The notes: generated by a model from the sequence alone, not told the origin. 64,000 nt of DNA from Pseudomonas azotoformans (GCF_001579805.1 NZ_CP014546.1:496001-560000); one strand, 5' to 3'; shown: positions 51,832 through 62,466, counted from the stretch's first letter. Made by a program: numbers and translations.

Positions 51832-51989
51832 TATCACAAAAATTTTTCGGCGTATTCTGCATAAAATATCACAGGGACGTGCATATCTCCTGAGAATAGC
51901 CGCCTTCACACAGTATGTTTTTTATAGTTAATAAAACTCACAAAGCGAGATAGAAACCCCACCATAAAAATCTTGATGGGGCTATATAT

Positions 51990-53807
51990 CTATGCAATAA
52001 ATATTGCCGACGCCATACTCAGCAGACGGTCTTTATACGCATCTAGCTGAGTGATACCCCAATCATCATACTGGGCAACAAAACGATTTAGATGGAGAGA
52101 GGAACGCCCATACATCGCTTTCTTTTCTGCGTACGGGTCGTTCCCTGAATCAGAATTAGGCGCCGGATCTAATAACGTAAGGTTTCCAATACCATTTTTA
52201 AACCCCTCCAAATCTTCACACCTATTATCAGCTTGCGCATTCCGGGGATATATATGTTCAATTGAAGTCGCCATAAAATCGTATATCCTATTACCCTCTA
52301 TGCAGCGTGGCGTTCCTGTAGCCCCCTGCTCAAACCACTCATAATAGCTTTCAATTGTTGCAAGTAAATATTTAATCGGTTTATTACCACTAGACCTTGC
52401 CTGATAAGTCAATGAGGACAAACCATCACGAAAATTATTAATGGGCGCACGCTCATTTAAGAGAGCATTAAGATTAGTTCTAAGCGAATCCAAATTATAA
52501 GCTAACCCCTCTGTTCTAATCGCGCGCGACTCCGCATAATAGAGACTCTTAAGCGGAGTTACGTGCTCACCACAAATCACCTTAAATCTAAAAAAACCCC
52601 GCTCAAGCATCAATACTATATCCCGAAACTCCGTATGCCCCAAGTTGCTTCCCGCTAAAAGCAGAGGAACGCAAAGAGTATGTCCAAGATCAACTACAAG
52701 AGTCTTAAGCCTGGCCCTTTCCCACGGTGTAACTGGTCGCTGCTCCGAAAACAACCACTCACCTTCTATAATTTTCCTACATAATAGAACATCATTATAA
52801 ATACTTCTCATTGCTTTAAGTATTTCAATGGCGTGATCAGCGGTGACTCGACCGTAGTCCACTTCAGGAAAAAAATGTGCAAAGAAATCGTCGGCCAAAG
52901 CTGAGTTTCTAGCTCTAGAAAATGCGTGTGATTCATAAATCCAATGTAGGTAATTAAAGGTGACACTTGGCTCATCCGAAAGGATATCGTCCCACATACT
53001 CTCCACTTCATCTTGCTCAGCATCAAAATCTTCGAGAAGTTCGAGAACCCTAGCCCTTAGCAAGTCACCATCAGTTAAGGAAACACCTCGGTCATTAATA
53101 ACCTGAAAGAGCCTATACGCATCTCCTCGACTTTCAGTCACCATATGCAAAACTGAAAAATCCGAGAGTAGAACATTTTGCAGTCTCTCTAAGATATCTA
53201 ACTTACCCTCAACCAGCTCAGACGTCGCAACTAAGTCAGTCACATAACGTCGTAGCCGCGCAAAGGCCCCGACCAGCTTATTGTGCGAATTCCTTGACGG
53301 CCTTAACCCTCCGTTCGCTAGCATTGATCTAAAAAAAGGCTCGTCATTTTTAGATAATGTTAGGACGTTAACGCGTCTAATCTCCCTATTTACCTCCTGC
53401 GAGTACTCAATAAAACATCTTTTTAATCGCGACCGTCTCAAATCAATTCGTTCACGATACTCATCACCTGCGACATTTAAAGAGTTATATAAATTCTGGT
53501 AGTGCTCACAAAGCGCCGCGGCCAATAAAGTTAGCGTAGTAACTCTCTGCTGTCCATCAACCAACTCAAACTTTGACTCATTCGCCACACCTTGCATTTG
53601 CCGTCGAACACTCAGCACACCACCGAAAAAATGCTCTCGCGATCTACCATCTATTTCTCGAATATCAAAACAAGCAGTTAAATCATCAAGAAAGTCAGTA
53701 ATTGCCTCATCACCCCACGCATACCCGCGCTGATACTTCGGAACAACAAATACTGAGCGACCATCAAATATTGCACCAAACTCTGCATGCGTTGGATTGA
53801 TCTGCAC
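51990..53807 (-). CDS. DUF262/DUF1524 protein (GmrSD-like type IV restriction)
   Basis: 605 residues. The N-terminal DUF262 domain has VPKYQRGYAWGDEAITDFLDDL near residue 22 and the ParB-like DGQQR motif in FELVDGQQRVTTLTLL (84-88). The C-terminal DUF1524 HNH-type nuclease motif is SIEHIYPRNAQAD (515-527), followed by GIGNLTLLDPAPNSDSGND. The same fusion is seen in GmrSD, which cuts glucosylated hydroxymethylcytosine phage DNA, and in related systems such as BrxU. It is AT-richer than the ICE core, monocistronic and the first gene of the right cargo region. Motifs look intact. Confidence 0.9.
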   Translation of the reverse strand: MQINPTHAEFGAIFDGRSVFVVPKYQRGYAWGDEAITDFLDDLTACFDIREIDGRSREHFFGGVLSVRRQMQGVANESKFELVDGQQRVTTLTLLAAALCEHYQNLYNSLNVAGDEYRERIDLRRSRLKRCFIEYSQEVNREIRRVNVLTLSKNDEPFFRSMLANGGLRPSRNSHNKLVGAFARLRRYVTDLVATSELVEGKLDILERLQNVLLSDFSVLHMVTESRGDAYRLFQVINDRGVSLTDGDLLRARVLELLEDFDAEQDEVESMWDDILSDEPSVTFNYLHWIYESHAFSRARNSALADDFFAHFFPEVDYGRVTADHAIEILKAMRSIYNDVLLCRKIIEGEWLFSEQRPVTPWERARLKTLVVDLGHTLCVPLLLAGSNLGHTEFRDIVLMLERGFFRFKVICGEHVTPLKSLYYAESRAIRTEGLAYNLDSLRTNLNALLNERAPINNFRDGLSSLTYQARSSGNKPIKYLLATIESYYEWFEQGATGTPRCIEGNRIYDFMATSIEHIYPRNAQADNRCEDLEGFKNGIGNLTLLDPAPNSDSGNDPYAEKKAMYGRSSLHLNRFVAQYDDWGITQLDAYKDRLLSMASAIFIA

Positions 53808-54024
53808 CTTTTCAACTCCCTTCCTTAGTTTATGAAAAAAAACACTAAAATTCTTGCAATATACTTCCTAGCTTAGCGGACTACTCGACACCATCTAGAA
53901 CAACTTACGATTTAGCAAGGACCGCCACAACAATCTAAAGATCAAAAAGAAAACTGAGTGCCACCCGATTTATCGGTTGAGCCAAAGTGGCTATCCAGTT
54001 TACAGCCCGACGAAAGTATTAGAG

Positions 54025-54852
54025 CTAAATTTGATTTTCGTTCCCCAGCGCCAGATCAAGCGCATAAGAAGGAATTGACAGCGTTTCCACCTGCACACCA
54101 AATCCCTTTTCTATCATCAGATCAACAATGGAACATCCATCGACCAGAATGATGGGAACAGCACCTCTCTTAATGGATGCAGCAACAGCTCCTTCAGAAA
54201 ATGATGCCGTGGTGAAAAAAATACCCTGCTCGAAATCGCCCTGCGCAGCGCCTCGAAATTTATCTATTTCCGGCCTTTGAATATTTCCTCTCGTCCAACG
54301 CTTGCACTGAAATGCAACATTCAGATTTGCAAGACCGACCTTGAGCTTACCATACCCGTCAATCCCGCCATCACCGGAGACCTTCGTCACTTTAGTATCG
54401 TGAAATCCGTACACATCTAATAGTCGCTTAGCAAAAAGCTCAAAACCAGCTGGCGACATGCGCTTGAGGTCTCCTAAAATCTTTCTTTTCAGCTCTGATA
54501 CGTATTTTGAATGTAAGCTTTGTAGCTCAAGAAGGCTCAAAGCGTGAGGCTGTTTTACCGACACCTGCCTCTCAATGGACGTTGTGATACGATGCTTAGG
54601 TGGTTGCTGGATAATTTTATTTAATGGCTCGTAGCGGCTTTCTCCCACAAGTCTAAAGTGCTTAGTTGGAGCAGCGCTTGGGAAGTCTAGCCCCTCGCAG
54701 TGGCGGCGAATTTGACTTCTAACTACCTGTCCTGGATTGTCAGCATGGAACTCGTAGAGTCTAGCTTCAATGATCGCACGGTAGGCTTCATCGGCGCTCA
54801 TTGGAGAATTATGAGAGCTCATAACTTGTTTTATCGCTTCAGTAATGGTCAT
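54025..54852 (-). CDS. Mrr-like restriction endonuclease with HARE-HTH domain
   Basis: 275 residues. Residues 1-75 form a HARE-HTH-type DNA-reading domain (TITEAIKQVMSSHNSPMSADEAYRAIIE). Residues about 130-245 form the Mrr catalytic fold: SPAGFELFAKRLLDVYGF, DGGIDGYGKL with the metal-binding aspartate near 165, and VAFQCKRWTRGN with the QxK pair at 182-184. Mrr proteins cut methylated or otherwise modified DNA. It is downstream of nothing in particular and upstream of the DUF262 gene by 217 bases on the same strand, so the two may be expressed in sequence. HARE-HTH domains are thought to sense modified bases, which would suit a modification-dependent nuclease. Confidence 0.9.
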   Translation of the reverse strand: MTITEAIKQVMSSHNSPMSADEAYRAIIEARLYEFHADNPGQVVRSQIRRHCEGLDFPSAAPTKHFRLVGESRYEPLNKIIQQPPKHRITTSIERQVSVKQPHALSLLELQSLHSKYVSELKRKILGDLKRMSPAGFELFAKRLLDVYGFHDTKVTKVSGDGGIDGYGKLKVGLANLNVAFQCKRWTRGNIQRPEIDKFRGAAQGDFEQGIFFTTASFSEGAVAASIKRGAVPIILVDGCSIVDLMIEKGFGVQVETLSIPSYALDLALGNENQI

Positions 54853-55354
54853 ACACGAGACTCAAGCATACGCACACTGTAGTGCGAGGATATTTATTTG
54901 CTAAGGGGCGCCAAATAGTGCTCCTGACCATGCTCACGATTCGAAGCTACTATTTTGCCACCAGCATGTCCAGAGCATCCCGACGCCAACTCGGTTGACA
55001 ATGCCTGCTCGCGAGGCGTACTCAAGCACCAAGCATCACTCGCCATCACTCGCTATCACTCAGAAACTATTCAATTAACCCCATGCACCTGCGCGCGACT
55101 CATGCAAGCACCTTGAAATTCTCTGTCGCGGAAATATCCAGTGGCCGGTGATCTTTCATTCGATCATAAGGCCCTCGAAGCGCTTGGTACGCTCCCATGC
55201 ACCGACATATGAAATGGCGTTTGGTAAAAACAACCTGAACCAAAAAGGGGCAAGCGCCAAGCAGGAATGTACCGGTCGAATCGTCGAAGAGTTGGTGGCG
55301 TTCAAAGAGTTTGAGTACCAACGATCTACGCCAGCGCTAACCGCGACCATTGCT
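54853..55354. other. Gap with three short tandem repeats
   Basis: 502 bases with no supportable gene. At 55035-55062 three copies of the ten-base unit ATCACTCGC(C/T) occur in tandem, the third imperfect. The rest is unremarkable and may hold the promoter of the Mrr-like gene. Confidence 0.5.
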
Positions 55355-57931
55355 TCATTCGGGAATAACAACTGGATCAAACTCATAAATTACACTCCCT
55401 CTTCCAACCGCTCGAAACGCGCCTACTCCCTTGATCGAGAAGGGATTGGCAAGGAGTGTAGGAACCATTCGCGCAGGATCGCTTACATTGGCAATGTATA
55501 GAATCCGGTAACGATGCTCCCTGTCAGCACGGTAGCGTTGCGCGGCAAAGATTTCGGTAGGCCCCAGCTCAAACCTCAGCGGGTTTCCAGTACTAGCTTT
55601 AACCTCGTAGTAGTACGTGCGGCTCCTAGTAGCGACAATGAAGTCGTACCCCAAACTGTCCGAACCGCCGCTAGTGTTTAGTACCGCATCGCGATAGCGG
55701 GATACCCATATACTTTCATCTACTGACTCGAGTTTGTGCCGGCGGCGTAGCCATTCCCGGGCCCAAAGTTCTCCCATTAAACCAACCGCGAGTTTCTGCT
55801 CATCAGACATGCGCGTCTCGGGTATCTTGGGCAGACCCATGTTTCCACCGCCACCTCCCGTTGTTCCGCCCGACCTATAAAAATCCATCGTTTGCAGCGT
55901 CGCCTCTTTCGATGAAACGCGATTCAGCGCTGGAGCTTGGGCCACAGCCGCAACGACTGCGGCAGCGATGTCGATATACCCATCCGAGATCGCTGACATG
56001 GTCACGCCATCAAACTCAACCTGCACACGCCGATGCTGCTGTTCGAGCCGAATATTCTTCGCCCGTTCTTCGTTGCTGGCTATGCTATCCACGGACAGCC
56101 CCCAATAAGCTAAATCCGTACTAGCGACTTTTCCCATAGGCCAGATACCGCCCAGGGATAACCAGTGCACGATCTGATCGTCGTCGAGTAAGCGAAAGTC
56201 CAGCCAACCACTGTCTCGCGCGTGCGCTATGCAGCTGTCGCGCGCTTTGTCTGGACTGCTCCAAACATCTCGCACCAGAGGTGTCGAAACTAATCCGAAA
56301 GCACGAACCCACGCTGATAAAATCGGCGCGTACTTGATCAAAAAACTGCGTAAATTTTCTCCGTTGGAGCTCCTACATTCATTTAGTGTAAGGCTCAATG
56401 GCATATCCGGAGCATCAACAGGTAACTCTCCATCAATCCAACTAGCTATTTGTGCATTCATTACCTCTGCGGGTAGCTCGTCATACGTTGTGAACCACGT
56501 CGGCTGTGGCGCAATGGCAAGTATCCCTTCCCTCGCTGCAACATATGCTCCCAGCGTCTCTTTCCTGTCGAATGTTCTGGCGGCGCGCTCTCGCAGACGC
56601 TCAACGGCGCTAGACTGTTGCAAGCGCAAATGACGCGTCCAGACGTCACGATGCCTATGCTCGTTACTGACGAGTTTGTAACGGTTTCCAAGGCTAGAAA
56701 TGGCTGTATTGAGTTGGCAGATCGGAAGCAAGAATTCCGCCTTCAGATCAGACAAATCGGCTAGATGAATCATTCGCGCCTCAAGGCTCGCTAGTGGCAT
56801 CCCAAGTTCGAGGGCCAACGCTTCAAATACTGTGCGCAAGTCCTCATCCTGGGGCTCACTCTGTGTCGAAAGTTCCTGCAAACGCGCCGTAGTTAGCGCC
56901 GATCCTTTGCAAGCAGAAAGCGGGATCGCAAGATCGAGCATTCCGATCAGGTCACCACTTGCCAGGAGGCGCGTTTGACGGATTAAATCCGGTTCTACAC
57001 CTAGAACAGTCGCCAAAATTGAGTCATTGGGTGCTTCTTGGCCCTCATCCCGCAACGCCACTGCGAGACGCAACAAAGCTGCATCAAGGCCGTGCGCCAA
57101 ATCGCGCGCCCCCAGAGCAAGCGCCAACTGCGCCGACGCTCCCGCAATATGCTCTAATGTCAAAGTCCCCTGCTCAACTTGGATTATCAGTACGGGTCCA
57201 GCGGCTCGATTGAGAACAAGTGAACCACGCAGTGACAAAGGCATGGCTACCCATCCGTTACCATGTGCGATTTGAATCCTCTGCCCGCTAACCACCTCCA
57301 ACGACAGCGCCGTGCGTCGAATCCGCCCAAGCGTTCTTTGTGTTGACTGCATGAACACACTGCTCTTGTGTTCGGCAACACAGACAAGAAATTCTACGAA
57401 CCATGGCCCAATGATTTCGCTCAGAAGGCGACTTGGGGTACTGTCATCAAACTTGGTGCCATCGACGTAGACTTCGGCGGGCTCGTCAGAAATACGCCGA
57501 AATCTTCCCGGCACACTGGCGTTCACCCAACCCCATGCAGCCGCGGTGTCCCCAGGCACGAAATCGAAAATAGGCTCTTCTACCTCCTCCAGCAGCTGCT
57601 TTTTTACACCATCATGCTCATCATCGAAGTAAGGCACGATGTGTTCTTCGTTCGTCCTGGTGAAGACTCGAATTTCGTTGCCTGCTAACACCGGTACAGA
57701 AGTGCCCGCCTCAGGCGTACCTTTCTTGCGCGCGTTGATCCATAGATGTCTAAACCACTCCTGGAATCGTCGTACGTCCCGAATATCTGAGATCCCCCCG
57801 GACACTGATTCGATAAGTACGAGCAATGCTCGCCCAGCGTGCAGCTCATTATTGAACACCCCTAATTTCGCCTGACGTTGAAGCCATTCGAGCGATAGGG
57901 AGTCAATCTCCGCCGCCACTTGATGCGCCAC
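55355..57931 (-). CDS. DUF3883 (NO VEIN-type) protein with PD-(D/E)XK-like C-terminus
   Basis: 858 residues from GTG, although the frame is open some 26 codons further upstream without a standard start, so the N-terminus is uncertain. The first 700 residues are unrecognised. After a Gly-rich hinge (GGTTGGGGGNMG) the C-terminus is DUF3883: LGYDFIVATRSRTYYYEVKAS, with D763, E776 and K778 matching a PD-(D/E)XK nuclease core. It follows the sacsin-like ATPase gene in the same direction by only 76 bases, and probably is translationally linked to it. In plant NO VEIN proteins both domains are in one chain, so these two proteins likely act together. Confidence 0.85.
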   Translation of the reverse strand: MAHQVAAEIDSLSLEWLQRQAKLGVFNNELHAGRALLVLIESVSGGISDIRDVRRFQEWFRHLWINARKKGTPEAGTSVPVLAGNEIRVFTRTNEEHIVPYFDDEHDGVKKQLLEEVEEPIFDFVPGDTAAAWGWVNASVPGRFRRISDEPAEVYVDGTKFDDSTPSRLLSEIIGPWFVEFLVCVAEHKSSVFMQSTQRTLGRIRRTALSLEVVSGQRIQIAHGNGWVAMPLSLRGSLVLNRAAGPVLIIQVEQGTLTLEHIAGASAQLALALGARDLAHGLDAALLRLAVALRDEGQEAPNDSILATVLGVEPDLIRQTRLLASGDLIGMLDLAIPLSACKGSALTTARLQELSTQSEPQDEDLRTVFEALALELGMPLASLEARMIHLADLSDLKAEFLLPICQLNTAISSLGNRYKLVSNEHRHRDVWTRHLRLQQSSAVERLRERAARTFDRKETLGAYVAAREGILAIAPQPTWFTTYDELPAEVMNAQIASWIDGELPVDAPDMPLSLTLNECRSSNGENLRSFLIKYAPILSAWVRAFGLVSTPLVRDVWSSPDKARDSCIAHARDSGWLDFRLLDDDQIVHWLSLGGIWPMGKVASTDLAYWGLSVDSIASNEERAKNIRLEQQHRRVQVEFDGVTMSAISDGYIDIAAAVVAAVAQAPALNRVSSKEATLQTMDFYRSGGTTGGGGGNMGLPKIPETRMSDEQKLAVGLMGELWAREWLRRRHKLESVDESIWVSRYRDAVLNTSGGSDSLGYDFIVATRSRTYYYEVKASTGNPLRFELGPTEIFAAQRYRADREHRYRILYIANVSDPARMVPTLLANPFSIKGVGAFRAVGRGSVIYEFDPVVIPE

Positions 57932-58007
57932 GAACTCTACGAAGCGTGGAGGTCGTTCCTCCTCGCTGTTGAAGTACCATGCAGCTGACGGCTTAACAAA
58001 CCGTAAC

Positions 58008-60776
58008 TTACCTCCCGGCCCGAATCACCGGTAACCACTCAGCACCAGTCAGAAAAGCGTAAAGCGGCGTCGATATGCGATGTGTCTCTACTACGCCGGT
58101 GTCCGCCCGTACGGCACGGAAGCTAAGGTGTTCTTCACCAAACGCTTGCATAGCAATTGCAATCTGAACGGCATAGTCCCTCCGGACTTCGGCTGGGAAA
58201 AACTCACATTCACTCTGACCAGGAATACGCCAAGGCCGCAGTTCTGCCCGGTATTGGCGCGAGAAATACATTCGGGAGCAGTCCTGCGTTATTTGCGCCA
58301 GCCAGTGGGAGCGCAACGCTTCGGTAAATCTGGACAACTCGCGCGTAACGATTACTGGTAAACCAGCGGGATAGCCAATGGGTCCTGAGGTGATGGTCTC
58401 ACCGCCAATGGGTCGCAGGCAATCAACCACTCCGCTGGCTTTGAGAAACCGAACCCAATCGGATTGAGCCCCATAACGAATTGGCCATGCAACGAATTCA
58501 AGTAGCAGACGCGCCATGGAAACCTTCATGTCGTCAGAATCATCGGCAGTGATCTGCAACAACGCTTGCAACTTGCTGCCATTCGGCACATCCCACCCAG
58601 CGCCGAACATTGCTGTTTTGGCGTCAACCCAGCCGTTAGCTGTAGGCACAAAGAAATCAGCCGAGCGCGTTTCCTTGTCTGAAAGTGACCGGCCACTGCT
58701 CCATAACCGAAAGGCCCATTCGAGCGCCTGTTCACGTGCTCGGTCGGGACCGGATGAGCGAGTCACTCCAGCAAGTGTACGAAGTACGTCGCGGGTGTCG
58801 TACTCCCGGACCAGCTTGCCGGCGATGAGGAATGAGCGACCAGACCGATAGCCGCCATCATCCTTCAACCAGGGTATATCCCGGCTCAACAATGCGAACC
58901 CTTTACGCAACGTTGCGGGGAGTTGCTCTAAGGGCAAGGATCGCTTACTAGCGTCATCGTCGACATCAGCATCGACCGCCAGCACCGGCGCGAAATAGAC
59001 ATCCGCTGCCCTCCGACTACGGCCGGAACTATTGCTCACAGGCAGTTCACTGCTAATTAAGTCGCCACTTACGCTGAGCAGAAACTTCTTACCGTAAAGT
59101 TTCGGAGCATGCCCCGCCATTACTGTAGACACTTCATCATAGAAGTCGGCCCACCACTCCGGAGTAGCGGTCTGCTCATGCATTTTAACCGCAATGGTCT
59201 CGACCCAGTGTGCGACAACAGTGGCGGGCGGTTTGAAGTCTACATGTCTAAGTCGTACATAAAACTGATCCAGTGCTGCTCTCTGAGCCACCGTAAGTGA
59301 ATCGACTAAAACCCGCCCGCCACCGATCTCGCAAACAGACTTGGTGGATAGGCATGCGTTGCGCGGAGCTACCCAAGAATAGGTATCCTTGGGCGATGCC
59401 CAAGAAATCGTGTCGTCTTGCCCACGTACAGGGAGAAACTCTCGATTGAGAATGCCTTGACCGTCGTCGCCCATGCCGTCCTTCAACACAGTTTGATACG
59501 CTTCGTCCCAGCACAAAAGACTTACGACCGCACTTGGCGCCTGGGACCATCCACTCCTGACCAAAAAGTCTATTAGTTGGCAACTCAACCAGGCGGACGA
59601 CCGCATAAAGAGATCGTTTAGACCAATCGACAGATCGACAGATCGACGATCCATTTTCGTGTAAAAGTTGGCGTTGATATACCCGGCGAACGGTGCTTTG
59701 CCTTCCGATCCGAGCGGCAGAAAGCAATACAGTCTTCCTGACTCCAAGGGCGTACCTAGCGGGACGGCTATACTGATCCGAGCGGTACCATCCCAGTCCC
59801 TCCAACTCTCTGGTATCTCGCTTTTCTCAAGACTAGCTTGCAACGCCTGACCGAACAGCGTGTCATCGATGTCCCAATGAGCCGCGACAAACTCCCTTTT
59901 GCCGAGGCGCAGCTGAGCCACAGTAATTGGGGAGTTCCCCTTATGAGCCTTAGGATCTAGTGTCCAAGTCGCCTCCACTGACCGCTCCAACACAAAAGGC
60001 TCGTCCATTCCAGAATCGAGAGAAATACGTCCGACCCGATCCAGAAACAGGTTAAGCGGTGTAGTAAGGCTCATCAGCACTTCAAGCTGTGTTCGCACGG
60101 TTTGGAGTGCCTCTGGTGATTTCAGAGGTAAGCGGACAACGGTGGCAAAGCCAGCTTCGGCAAATCGCGTGACGTTGACACCAGGTTCAGTGGGAACAGG
60201 TACATGCCAGCAAGGCAGGTTACTTGCCATCTCTTGAGCGACTTCGTCCGATTGGACATCCACGTGAGCACGCAGGTCATCGATTGTTGCGAAGCGGAAG
60301 CAAAATCCATCGAAGGTGCTGCTTCCACCTTCGCCTTGAACTGAATAGATTTCAGGCCAACTACAAATCTGCAAAACACTTCGAAACCCGAGTCCTTTAT
60401 TGCCAATTCCCACATTGACCGGTTTGCTACTCAGAGCAATGTTGGTGATCGCCTTTAAGTTTTTACTGGCGAAGCCTGCGCCGCGATTCGCAACGTAAAG
60501 GCATCCTTGGCCTTCCGTGGCGTCCAGCACTATGGCGATCTCACCATCTGTGCGTGATGGCGCGTGCGCGTCATGGGCGTTCTGGATAAGCTCAACTAAA
60601 AAACGGTTACCGTAGTCGTCCGAGACAAACTGTGACATGTTCCGAACGCTCTGATACAGGCTAGGATCGCTGCGTGCATTCAGGTAGTTCGAGATACGTT
60701 GATGCATTAGCTTAGCGATTGACTTCGCAGGAGAGAATTCCTGATCGTCAGCGGGCACTTCAAGTCCTAAAGCCAT
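58008..60776 (-). CDS. Sacsin-like GHKL ATPase, large
   Basis: 922 residues from an ATG with GGAGG ten bases upstream; an earlier ATG in the frame adds 11 residues without a ribosome site. The GHKL fold is at the N-terminus: FLVELIQNAHDAHAPS with E62, N66 and D69; LYVANRGAGF near 95; and VGIGNKGLGFRSVLQIC near 122. These are the N, G1 and G2 boxes of the sacsin/Hsp90-like class. The remaining 750 residues are unrecognised and do not look like an Hsp90 middle domain. It is followed by the DUF3883 gene. A nucleotide-gated partner of that nuclease-like protein is the natural inference. Confidence 0.85.
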   Translation of the reverse strand: MALGLEVPADDQEFSPAKSIAKLMHQRISNYLNARSDPSLYQSVRNMSQFVSDDYGNRFLVELIQNAHDAHAPSRTDGEIAIVLDATEGQGCLYVANRGAGFASKNLKAITNIALSSKPVNVGIGNKGLGFRSVLQICSWPEIYSVQGEGGSSTFDGFCFRFATIDDLRAHVDVQSDEVAQEMASNLPCWHVPVPTEPGVNVTRFAEAGFATVVRLPLKSPEALQTVRTQLEVLMSLTTPLNLFLDRVGRISLDSGMDEPFVLERSVEATWTLDPKAHKGNSPITVAQLRLGKREFVAAHWDIDDTLFGQALQASLEKSEIPESWRDWDGTARISIAVPLGTPLESGRLYCFLPLGSEGKAPFAGYINANFYTKMDRRSVDLSIGLNDLFMRSSAWLSCQLIDFLVRSGWSQAPSAVVSLLCWDEAYQTVLKDGMGDDGQGILNREFLPVRGQDDTISWASPKDTYSWVAPRNACLSTKSVCEIGGGRVLVDSLTVAQRAALDQFYVRLRHVDFKPPATVVAHWVETIAVKMHEQTATPEWWADFYDEVSTVMAGHAPKLYGKKFLLSVSGDLISSELPVSNSSGRSRRAADVYFAPVLAVDADVDDDASKRSLPLEQLPATLRKGFALLSRDIPWLKDDGGYRSGRSFLIAGKLVREYDTRDVLRTLAGVTRSSGPDRAREQALEWAFRLWSSGRSLSDKETRSADFFVPTANGWVDAKTAMFGAGWDVPNGSKLQALLQITADDSDDMKVSMARLLLEFVAWPIRYGAQSDWVRFLKASGVVDCLRPIGGETITSGPIGYPAGLPVIVTRELSRFTEALRSHWLAQITQDCSRMYFSRQYRAELRPWRIPGQSECEFFPAEVRRDYAVQIAIAMQAFGEEHLSFRAVRADTGVVETHRISTPLYAFLTGAEWLPVIRAGR

Positions 60777-61684
60777 ACAGCACGTTCCTCCTTGTCTTTT
60801 GCACCGCACAACGGTCTATTGAACCGTACCCACTTTCCATTCTCAGCCCATCGAGTATCGCATACGCTGCACCTGAACAATGGCCGCTCACGATATTTGA
60901 AGACGCGCGCTCGTATTTCTTCCCAAGCCTTGCAGACGCCGGAGTTCCTATTTGGAGCATCTTTGGTTGAACAGTGCGGACAATGAGCCGTCCACAGAAA
61001 ATCTCAGCACTCCGGTTAGCCGTAGTATTCTTGTCAATATTGCGCGAACGCTGTGGATATCTGGATCAGTTTCAAGTCAGTAGATTTAAACTCGATCTTG
61101 CACTTCAACGCGTGAACCAACTGCAAGGCTTTCATGCCTACAAACGAACAACAACCGAACGGCAGGATAAACCAAGACCTTGAATCAATGGCGCATTGGC
61201 CCTGCACCAACAAATAGGACTGGTGCGGCGACACCACTAACATTTGGGCTCAGAGAAAATGGCATCACCAATGCTGCTACTCAGGACCTAAGCGCCACAT
61301 GATCGGAAAAGCCGAACGCCGAACTGTTTATCAAGACTCTGAGTATTGATTATTAGCCACACAAGAAAATTGAGAGACTGCTATTTCATTCGAGCACGAT
61401 AGACGGCGCATTGTTATTAGCTCCGACGCATACTCTTCAAATTTTAATCCAGATGTTAGCTAAAATTTAAAAAACTCATCTAACCTGGATGTACCGAATT
61501 GCTAGTTACTCAGACAGCGCTTAAATACTGAATACGAATGTAAGAAACACTCTAGAGGAAGATAACGTACGTGCTCACGCCCCAGCAAGCCACACCCATC
61601 ATATATCTCTCTAATATTTTAGCTTACCATTGTACGCAGCGCATTCAAACTAGATGACTCCAGACAAACTGGCGCCCTGTAGAA
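60777..61684. other. Gap between sacsin-like and membrane-protein genes
   Basis: About 900 bases with only short, unsupported reading frames and no clear hairpin terminators. It probably holds the promoter for the two-gene unit on its left and little else that I can name. The AT content rises towards the right. Confidence 0.45.
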
Positions 61685-62302
61685 TTAGCGAGAATACTTA
61701 CTAGAAAGGTTCACCTTGCTAGACGCTAGCTCTGTCAACGCCTGGACCCTTAACCCCTTAATATTTTTAACATCAACGTCGTAATTCAAAACAACCTCAT
61801 TCTTGAGACGTGCAGCCTCGCCTGTATTTTGCTCTTTTTCTGCAAAATATAGTCGTTTCCGAATTTCGATTGCAGCTTGATGGTAGTTATCCAATGCCTT
61901 GGCTGCATTGTCCTCACCTTGTGCCTCAAGCAAAAAAATTCCTCGCTTAATAGATCTATGCTCTAAAAGAACCGTGTCAGACGCATTATTCACCTGTACA
62001 GAAATATCAGAGACTATAGAAACAAGCTGCAAATCGTCCCGAAATTTTTTGTAGCTTAACGAATGATAGAGGCCAAACGCATCAGAGAAACTAAAAAAAC
62101 ACTCCATCACGTCATACAAAGCCTCAACCTCTCGCTCAATGAGCTTTTCATTGAGAACTTGTGACGCATGCCTTTTAAAAAATATATAGCTCAACCCCGC
62201 GGCAATTGCCGGCACCACGACGGAGCAAATAAGAGTTACATAATCAAACCAGTCATGATCGGTCGCCATCTCGGTTATTTGTTTCATTTCTTCAAAAGTC
62301 AT
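61685..62302 (-). CDS. Single-pass membrane protein with cytoplasmic coiled region
   Basis: 205 residues from ATG with GGGAGGGGG upstream; the frame extends 22 codons further but without a site. One membrane helix is at about residues 20-40 (YVTLICSVVVPAIAAGLSYIFF), then a long, charged, helical cytoplasmic region (FKRHASQVLNEKLIEREVEALYDVM to the end). No family is recognised. It is divergent from the MORC-type ATPase gene. It may be a membrane effector or partner, but the only support is adjacency. Confidence 0.75.
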   Translation of the reverse strand: MTFEEMKQITEMATDHDWFDYVTLICSVVVPAIAAGLSYIFFKRHASQVLNEKLIEREVEALYDVMECFFSFSDAFGLYHSLSYKKFRDDLQLVSIVSDISVQVNNASDTVLLEHRSIKRGIFLLEAQGEDNAAKALDNYHQAAIEIRKRLYFAEKEQNTGEAARLKNEVVLNYDVDVKNIKGLRVQALTELASSKVNLSSKYSR

Positions 62303-62466
62303 ACCCCCTCCCAAAAAAAATATTAAAACCATTAAATACCTAAACAGAATTGTACTATGACCGATCATCCCAGAGCTAGCCGCTCATGAAAACCACAAAA
62401 ATATTGCACCCCCTAACAAAATATAGTAGGAATACAGCAATTTTTCTACCCGTGGAGGGAACCATT

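Noticed and set aside
55148..55501. Overlapping frames on both strands between the Mrr-like and DUF3883 genes
   Set aside because: Partly shadows of the DUF3883 gene end; no ribosome sites and no recognisable sequence.
60974..61183. Small plus-strand frame in the gap right of the sacsin-like gene
   Set aside because: No convincing ribosome site, no match to a known family, and composition like the surrounding non-coding DNA.
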